A DNA stretch of 64,000 nucleotides from Devosia sp. (GTDB lineage: Bacteria; Pseudomonadota; Alphaproteobacteria; Rhizobiales; Devosiaceae), in assembly GCF_017307495.1 (NCBI RefSeq), contig NZ_JAFKHE010000012.1:186001-250000 (forward strand). The letters are read 5' to 3'. Under the pieces are notes generated by a model. That model saw only the letters and a list, made by a program, of their open reading frames with translations. It was not told the origin of the DNA and searched no databases. Made by a program: the position numbers and the translations under genes. Of this stretch, positions 59,126 through 64,000 are shown one piece after another (position 1 is the stretch's first letter; each line of letters starts with the position of its first letter).

Positions 59126-59887
59126 ATGTCCGTCGAAACTGCCGCTGCCGCGACGCCCAGTACCAAGCAGGGCCTGAAGATTCCAGGCCACCTGGCAGTG
59201 ATCATGGATGGCAACGGCCGTTGGGCCAAGGCGCGCGGCAAGGTCCGTACCGAAGGCCACGTGGAGGGCGTCAAGGCCCTCCGCCGACTGGTCGACCTGT
59301 CGATCCGATACGGCATCAAGCACCTGACGGTCTTCAGCTTCTCCTCGGAGAACTGGCGGCGCCCGCGCGACGAAGTGAACTTCATCTTCGGCCTGCTGCA
59401 CCGCTTCGTCGCGTCCGATCTGGCGACGTTGATCCAGAACAATGTCCGCATTCGCATCATCGGCTCTCAGCAGGGCCTGGACGAGCCGCTGCGCCGACTG
59501 ATCGCCGATGTCCAGGACAAGACTGCGGCCAATACCGGCCTCGAGCTGATCGTGGCCTTCAACTACGGAGGCAAGGACGAACTCACCGAGGCCACCCGCC
59601 GCATCGCCGCCGAAGTCGCGGCCGGCCGGCTCAACGTCGAGGACATTAGCGAGGAGACGGTCGAGCGCGCGCTCTACACCGTCGGCATCCCGGATCCGGA
59701 CCTCATCATCCGCACCAGCGGCGAGCAGCGCGTCTCGAATTTCCTGCTCTGGCAGGGTGCCTATTCGGAGCTCGTCTTCATCGACGAGAACTGGCCGGAT
59801 TTCAGCGAGCAGGTCTTCCTGCGCGCGCTCGACGAGTACTCATCGCGTTCCAGGCGCTTCGGCGGGATCGAGTCGAGGAGCCCGTGA
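59126..59887 (+). CDS. uppS: Undecaprenyl pyrophosphate synthase (isoprenyl transferase)
   Basis: This cis-prenyltransferase makes the C55 lipid carrier for peptidoglycan and other envelope glycans. In the 253-residue product the catalytic aspartate is Asp28 in HLAVIMDGNGRWAKARG. The motif LTVFSFSSENWRRP lies near residue 70, and the terminal motif is DLIIRTSGEQRVSNFLLWQ followed by YSELVF. The ATG at 59126 is better spaced from GGAGGG than TTG 59123. Its stop overlaps the cdsA GTG. Confidence 0.96.
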   Translation: MSVETAAAATPSTKQGLKIPGHLAVIMDGNGRWAKARGKVRTEGHVEGVKALRRLVDLSIRYGIKHLTVFSFSSENWRRPRDEVNFIFGLLHRFVASDLATLIQNNVRIRIIGSQQGLDEPLRRLIADVQDKTAANTGLELIVAFNYGGKDELTEATRRIAAEVAAGRLNVEDISEETVERALYTVGIPDPDLIIRTSGEQRVSNFLLWQGAYSELVFIDENWPDFSEQVFLRALDEYSSRSRRFGGIESRSP

Positions 59888-60774
59888 GCGCACCGGAGGA
59901 CAAGCGTTCCCAGTTCAATCCGCTTGCCCGCCGGTCGTGGACAGACCTTGGCCCGCGCGTTGCATCGGCTGCGGTCCTGCTCGCTCTCGCCATAGTCGGG
60001 CTGTATGTTGGTAGCTACGTGTTCGCGGCCATCGTGGGCGCCGTCTTTGCCGGCTGCTATCGCGAATGGGAACGCATGGTGACGCTGAAGCCGCTGACGA
60101 CCGCAGGCGGCGTCCTCATCGCGCTTCTCGCCGTTTCCGCCCTTGTCTTTCCGGCGTTCGGCCCGCTTGCCGCGCTGGCCCTGGTGGCGGTGGCGGCAGC
60201 CCTCGCCGCAGTCACGGCAACACCCGGCATCCGCCTCTGGCGGGTCGGCGGCGTCGTTTTCTATGGCCTCGTCATCGTCATGCTGATGATGATCCGCGGC
60301 GAGGCCACCTGGAACCAGCCCGGCACCTTCGACGCGGGCCTGTGGGCCGGCCTGATGCTCGGCTGCGTCATCTGGGCCACCGATACCGGCGCCTATTTCA
60401 CCGGCCGGCAGGTCGGCGGCGAGAAGCTCGCCCCGGACATCTCCCCCGGCAAGACCTGGTCCGGCGCCATCGGCGGGTTCGGGCTAGGCACGCTTGTGGG
60501 CCTCATCGTCTGGTTGCTCGTCGTGCCGCACTCGCCCTGGTGGATCGGGCTGCTACTGGCCGCCTCGATCAGCATCCTGGGCCAAGTTGGCGATCTCGCG
60601 GAGAGCGCCATCAAGCGCCGCTTCCGCATCAAGGACTCGGGCGACATCATCCCCGGCCACGGCGGCCTGATGGACCGGCTCGACAGCCTGACCTTCGGCA
60701 TAGCCTTCCTGTTTGTTGTCGGTGCGTTGCACGGCGGGTTTGCAGCGGTGGCGGCGGGCTTCCTATATTGGTGA
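59884..60774 (+). CDS. cdsA: Phosphatidate cytidylyltransferase
   Basis: CdsA makes CDP-diacylglycerol, the precursor of membrane phospholipids. The 296-residue protein has about eight transmembrane segments and the C-terminal signature GDLAESAIKRRFRIKDSGDI followed by IPGHGGLMDRLDS. GTG at 59884 overlaps the uppS stop. In many relatives dxr follows; here the next gene is rseP, 82 bp downstream. Confidence 0.94.
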   Translation: MSAPEDKRSQFNPLARRSWTDLGPRVASAAVLLALAIVGLYVGSYVFAAIVGAVFAGCYREWERMVTLKPLTTAGGVLIALLAVSALVFPAFGPLAALALVAVAAALAAVTATPGIRLWRVGGVVFYGLVIVMLMMIRGEATWNQPGTFDAGLWAGLMLGCVIWATDTGAYFTGRQVGGEKLAPDISPGKTWSGAIGGFGLGTLVGLIVWLLVVPHSPWWIGLLLAASISILGQVGDLAESAIKRRFRIKDSGDIIPGHGGLMDRLDSLTFGIAFLFVVGALHGGFAAVAAGFLYW

Positions 60775-60856
60775 TGCGGCGTCGCGCCGTATCGCAATCT
60801 TAACGCATTCGGGCCCTAGGTTTTCGTGACCGCCGGGGGCGCACGGAACGGACGAC

Positions 60857-61966
60857 ATGGACTTCATCTTCTGGCTGCTTTCCTACGTGGTGCCGTTCCT
60901 GGTCGTACTGACCATCATCGTGTTCGTGCACGAGATGGGGCACTACCTGGTGGCGCGTTGGAATGGCGTCGCCATCCAGACGTTCTCGCTGGGCTTCGGC
61001 CCCGAACTGATCGGCTTCGACGATCGGCACGGTACGCGCTGGCGCCTGTCGGCCATTCCGCTGGGAGGCTATGTCCGCTTCGTCGGCGACATGAACGCGG
61101 CCAGCATGCCGGACGAGTCGTTCATCGAGCGGGCCGGGCCTGAGCTCAGCAAGCAGCTCTTCGTCAACAAGAGCGTCTGGCAGCGCATCGCCGTCGTGGT
61201 GGCGGGGCCGATCGCCAACATCATCTTCACGCTGCTCGTCCTCTATGCCCTGCTGCTCGGCTATGGCCGCTATACGCTGCCGCCCGTGGTCGGCTTTGTC
61301 GGGCCCTGGTCGCCCGCTATGGCCGCCGGGTTGCACTCCGGGGATCGCATCGTGTCGGTCGACGGGTATGACGTCCGGGGCTTTGAGGATTTTCAGCGCC
61401 TGGTCGCCACCGCACCGCAGCGCACCATCACGATTACGCTGCAGCGCGACGGCGAAACCCGTACCCTGACCGCCACTCCGGATGCCGTGGAATCGACCGA
61501 TCGCTTCGGCAACCGCCATCGCATCGGGCTGATGGGCGTGACCAACCACGTTCAGCAATCCGACCTCGTGCTCTACCGGCCCGGCCCGGTGGAGGCGATC
61601 GGCATGACCTTCGAGGAAGTGCGCTTCATCGTCGACCGAACTGCGGCTTTCCTCGGCGATTTCTTCGTCGGCCGCGGCGACGTCGACCAGCTCGGTGGGC
61701 CGATCAAGGTGGCAACCGTGTCGCAGCAGGTGGCGAGCCTCGGCATTATCCCCCTCATCAACCTGATGGCGCTGCTGTCGCTCAACATCGGCATCTTCAA
61801 CCTGCTGCCGATTCCCATGCTCGATGGGGGGCACCTGATCTACTACATCGCCGAAGCGATCCGCGGACGGCCGCTGCCGCAGCGCGTCCAGGAGGTCGGC
61901 TACCGGATCGGTCTCGCGGTCGTCTTCAGCCTGATGATCTTCACGCTGATCAACGACCTGTTCTGA
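60857..61966 (+). CDS. rseP: RIP metalloprotease RseP (site-2 protease)
   Basis: RseP is an intramembrane zinc protease that cleaves anti-sigma factors and remnant signal peptides. The 369-residue product has the zinc motif HEMGH at residues 25-29, a periplasmic PDZ domain (about residues 130-210, GFVGPWSPAMAAGLHSGDRIVSVDG), the LGGPIKVA motif and the third zinc ligand in PMLDGGHL near residue 322. Four transmembrane helices are visible. It precedes bamA, the common envelope-biogenesis order. Confidence 0.95.
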   Translation: MDFIFWLLSYVVPFLVVLTIIVFVHEMGHYLVARWNGVAIQTFSLGFGPELIGFDDRHGTRWRLSAIPLGGYVRFVGDMNAASMPDESFIERAGPELSKQLFVNKSVWQRIAVVVAGPIANIIFTLLVLYALLLGYGRYTLPPVVGFVGPWSPAMAAGLHSGDRIVSVDGYDVRGFEDFQRLVATAPQRTITITLQRDGETRTLTATPDAVESTDRFGNRHRIGLMGVTNHVQQSDLVLYRPGPVEAIGMTFEEVRFIVDRTAAFLGDFFVGRGDVDQLGGPIKVATVSQQVASLGIIPLINLMALLSLNIGIFNLLPIPMLDGGHLIYYIAEAIRGRPLPQRVQEVGYRIGLAVVFSLMIFTLINDLF

Positions 61967-62244
61967 GCGTAGCCAATGCGGGGCAGGGGCAATTTCTCCC
62001 CCTGTCACCACATTGCCGCCGCACCTTCACCGCATTTTCCGAGAAGCCACGGGTCGGCGTTAACCCTTGGATAAGCTTGGTTTTCTAGGTGTTGCAGGAA
62101 TACACGACGCCCAATCTTTCGCTAACCTCGAAGCCGGTCGCGGCTTGTCCGTGGTTAAAAATCCAGTAAAAGCTTTTGATGGAGTGAGCTGGGAACGCTG
62201 TGCATGGCGATTCCCGGCATAGGTCGCACGAGGCAACAAGAATC

Positions 62245-64000
62245 ATGACGAACCCGAAAAAGCTGATGCGCGGTATTTATCTGGCGCTCGCCCTCGTGTT
62301 GGCGGCGCCGCTCGGCATCAGCGGCACGTTCATCGGCGTCGATGCGGCCCAGGCGCAGCAGGCGCAGCTTGTCTCGGCGGTCCTCTTTGAGGGCAATACC
62401 GGTTTCTCCGACGCCCAGCTGCTCGCGATGGTCAACGTCGGCGAGCGCAGCACTTACACCGAGGCGAGCCTCGCGGCCGACGCCGAGTCCATTCGCCAGG
62501 CCTACGTGGCCAAGGGCTATGTCGGCGTCACCGTTACGCCGCGCGTCGAGAAGTCGGCGCAGAACGGTCGCGCGCTCATCACCTTCGTGGTCGTTGAGGG
62601 GCAGCGCACCGGCATCGCCGCCATCAACTTCACCGGCAACAACTCGATCAACGCGGGCACGCTGAAGTCGATCATCCGCACGCACGAAACGAGCCTGCTG
62701 AGCTGGCTGTTCCGTGACGACAGCTACAGCGAGGACCAGCTCCAGATCGACAAGGCGCTGATCGAGCAATACTACATGAACCACGGCTACCCGGACGCGC
62801 AGGTCACGTCCGCGGTCGGCGAGTTCGACGCCTCGCGCAACGCGTACTTCGTGAACTTCACCATTTCCGAGGGCGAGCGCTACCGCTTCGGCGAGATCGG
62901 CGTCGAGACCTCGATCGGCGGCCTCAATCCCGACCTGCTGAAGGGCACCATCCGCACCGGCAAGGGCGGCACCTACTCGCTCGCCGACCTGCAGCGCTCG
63001 CAGGAAGACATGGCCTTCGAGGCGACCGCCCAGGGCTACGCCTTCGCCGACGTGCGTCCGCGCGTCGACCGCGACGTGGCCAACAGCACCTTCAACGTCA
63101 CGTACCTTGTTGACGAAGGCGCCCGCGTCTATGTCGAGCGCATCAACATCTCCGGCAACACCAAGACCCGCGACGCCATCATCCGGCGCGAGCTGGATTT
63201 CGGCGAAGGCGACCCCTTCAATCGTTCCATGGTCCAGCGCGGCAAGACGAAGATCGAAGGCCTTGGCTTCTTCAAGACCGTCAGTCTCGACCTGCAGCAG
63301 GGTAGTGCGCCCGACAAGGTGATCATCAACATCACCGTCGAGGAGCAGTCGACCGGCGACTACGGTATTACTGCGGGCTACGACACCAATGCCGGTATCC
63401 TCGGCGAGGTGTCGATCACCGAGCGCAACTTCCTCGGTCGCGGCCAGTATGTCCGGGCCGCGGTCAGCGCCTCGCAGGATACCCAGAGCTTCGACTTCTC
63501 GTTCACCGAGCCGCGCTTCATGGGCCTGCGCATCTCGTCCGGTGTTGACGCCTACTACCGCGTCAATGCCGAGACCGACGCGAACATCTACGGCACCACG
63601 GCCGTCGGCGGCCAGCTCCGCTTCGGTGCCCCGATCACGACCGACCTCAGCGGTTCGGTGTTCGTCGGCCTCGAGCAGAAGACGATCGAGGACCAGAAGG
63701 GCACGCTGTCGGACATCGTCAACGACGGCGAGACCTACGACAAGGCCTGGGTGGGATACTCGCTGAACTATAGCACTCTCGACAACAGCAAGCGTCCGAC
63801 CGAGGGCCTGTATGCCACGTTCAACCAGCAGTACATCGGCTGGGATTACAACCTGATCAAGACCGAGGCCAAGGCGCGTTACTTCATGCCCTTGATGTCG
63901 GATTGGAACGTGATCGGCAGCGTCAAGGCCCAGGCTGGTTACATCGCTGCGGTTGACGGTGGGGATGTGCATCCGCTCGAGGCCTTCCGCGGTGCCGGTT
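62245..64000 (+). CDS. bamA: Outer membrane protein assembly factor BamA (partial, continues past window)
   Basis: BamA inserts beta-barrel proteins into the outer membrane. The visible 585 codons give a signal peptide (cleavage expected after AQA near residue 38), five POTRA domains (about residues 40-370, for example VSAVLFEGNTGFSDAQLLAMV and VERINISGNTKTRDAIIRRELDFGEGDPF), and the beginning of the 16-strand barrel (GDYGITAGYDTNAGILGEVSITERNFLGRGQ). The frame is open to the window end, so the barrel C-terminus is missing. The ATG at 62245 is the only sensible start; the out-of-frame ATG at 62208 ends quickly. Upstream, 278 bp contain no gene and only a weak hairpin near 61984-62004. Confidence 0.95.
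   Translation, partial: MTNPKKLMRGIYLALALVLAAPLGISGTFIGVDAAQAQQAQLVSAVLFEGNTGFSDAQLLAMVNVGERSTYTEASLAADAESIRQAYVAKGYVGVTVTPRVEKSAQNGRALITFVVVEGQRTGIAAINFTGNNSINAGTLKSIIRTHETSLLSWLFRDDSYSEDQLQIDKALIEQYYMNHGYPDAQVTSAVGEFDASRNAYFVNFTISEGERYRFGEIGVETSIGGLNPDLLKGTIRTGKGGTYSLADLQRSQEDMAFEATAQGYAFADVRPRVDRDVANSTFNVTYLVDEGARVYVERINISGNTKTRDAIIRRELDFGEGDPFNRSMVQRGKTKIEGLGFFKTVSLDLQQGSAPDKVIINITVEEQSTGDYGITAGYDTNAGILGEVSITERNFLGRGQYVRAAVSASQDTQSFDFSFTEPRFMGLRISSGVDAYYRVNAETDANIYGTTAVGGQLRFGAPITTDLSGSVFVGLEQKTIEDQKGTLSDIVNDGETYDKAWVGYSLNYSTLDNSKRPTEGLYATFNQQYIGWDYNLIKTEAKARYFMPLMSDWNVIGSVKAQAGYIAAVDGGDVHPLEAFRGAG

Overview
This 64 kb window is high-GC chromosomal DNA from an alphaproteobacterium, most likely of the order Hyphomicrobiales (Rhizobiales). 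The evidence is gene order: glnB-glnA, tig, clpP-clpX, lon/hupB with tRNA-Val and tRNA-Asp in front of an uninterrupted nuoA-N operon, then birA, rnj, a DUF1467 gene, proS, lolCE-lolD, dnaE1, and finally rpsB-tsf-pyrH-frr-uppS-cdsA-rseP-bamA. A Devosia-like genus is plausible, but that is inference from layout and protein style. I see no prophage, insertion sequence, CRISPR array or rRNA operon.

Layout. 1-2.4 kb: two PilZ-domain proteins and a DUF808 membrane protein. 2.5-5.6 kb: a DUF4432 epimerase-like protein and the convergent glnB-glnA pair behind a sigma-54-type promoter. 5.7-13.7 kb: tRNA-Leu, tig, the NAD(P)H-hydrate repair enzyme, a P450 with an anomalous 5' end, a secreted YbjN-like protein, a dead relE-type toxin, clpP and clpX. 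13.7-19.8 kb: patatin, Rsm22-type methyltransferase, cysK, two small proteins, and a divergent pair of citrate-synthase-like genes, one carrying a DNA-binding domain. 19.9-26.6 kb: lon with an RpoH promoter, phnM, a Tet-type MFS transporter, hupB, two tRNAs and an outer-membrane beta-barrel protein. 26.9-44.9 kb: the 14-gene respiratory complex I operon (with a tiny coiled-coil ORF between nuoF and nuoG), birA, rnj and DUF1467. 45.4-55.2 kb: proS, a tandem pair of LolC/E permeases, lolD, a small hypothetical gene, a PEP-mutase-family enzyme, a 32-codon SOS-type membrane peptide gene and dnaE1. 55.2-64 kb: a short membrane protein running into a repeat, then translation, nucleotide, isoprenoid, phospholipid and envelope genes, ending inside bamA.

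How the genes work together. Most of the window is housekeeping: nitrogen sensing and assimilation (glnB/glnA), protein folding and quality control (tig, clpP, clpX, lon), respiratory energy conversion (nuo), RNA turnover (rnj), lipoprotein and outer-membrane protein export (lol, rseP, bamA), and replication (dnaE1). The most interesting accessory signal is at 51455-51609. There a textbook alphaproteobacterial LexA box (GAAC-N7-GAAC) sits inside a recognisable promoter, directly ahead of a 32-residue single-pass membrane peptide with a good ribosome site. This architecture resembles SOS-induced division-inhibitor peptides such as Caulobacter SidA. Other points worth attention are the divergent citrate-synthase/HTH pair with palindromic operators, the duplicated LolC/E permease, the relE relic, and a P450 whose conserved N-terminus has no canonical start codon.
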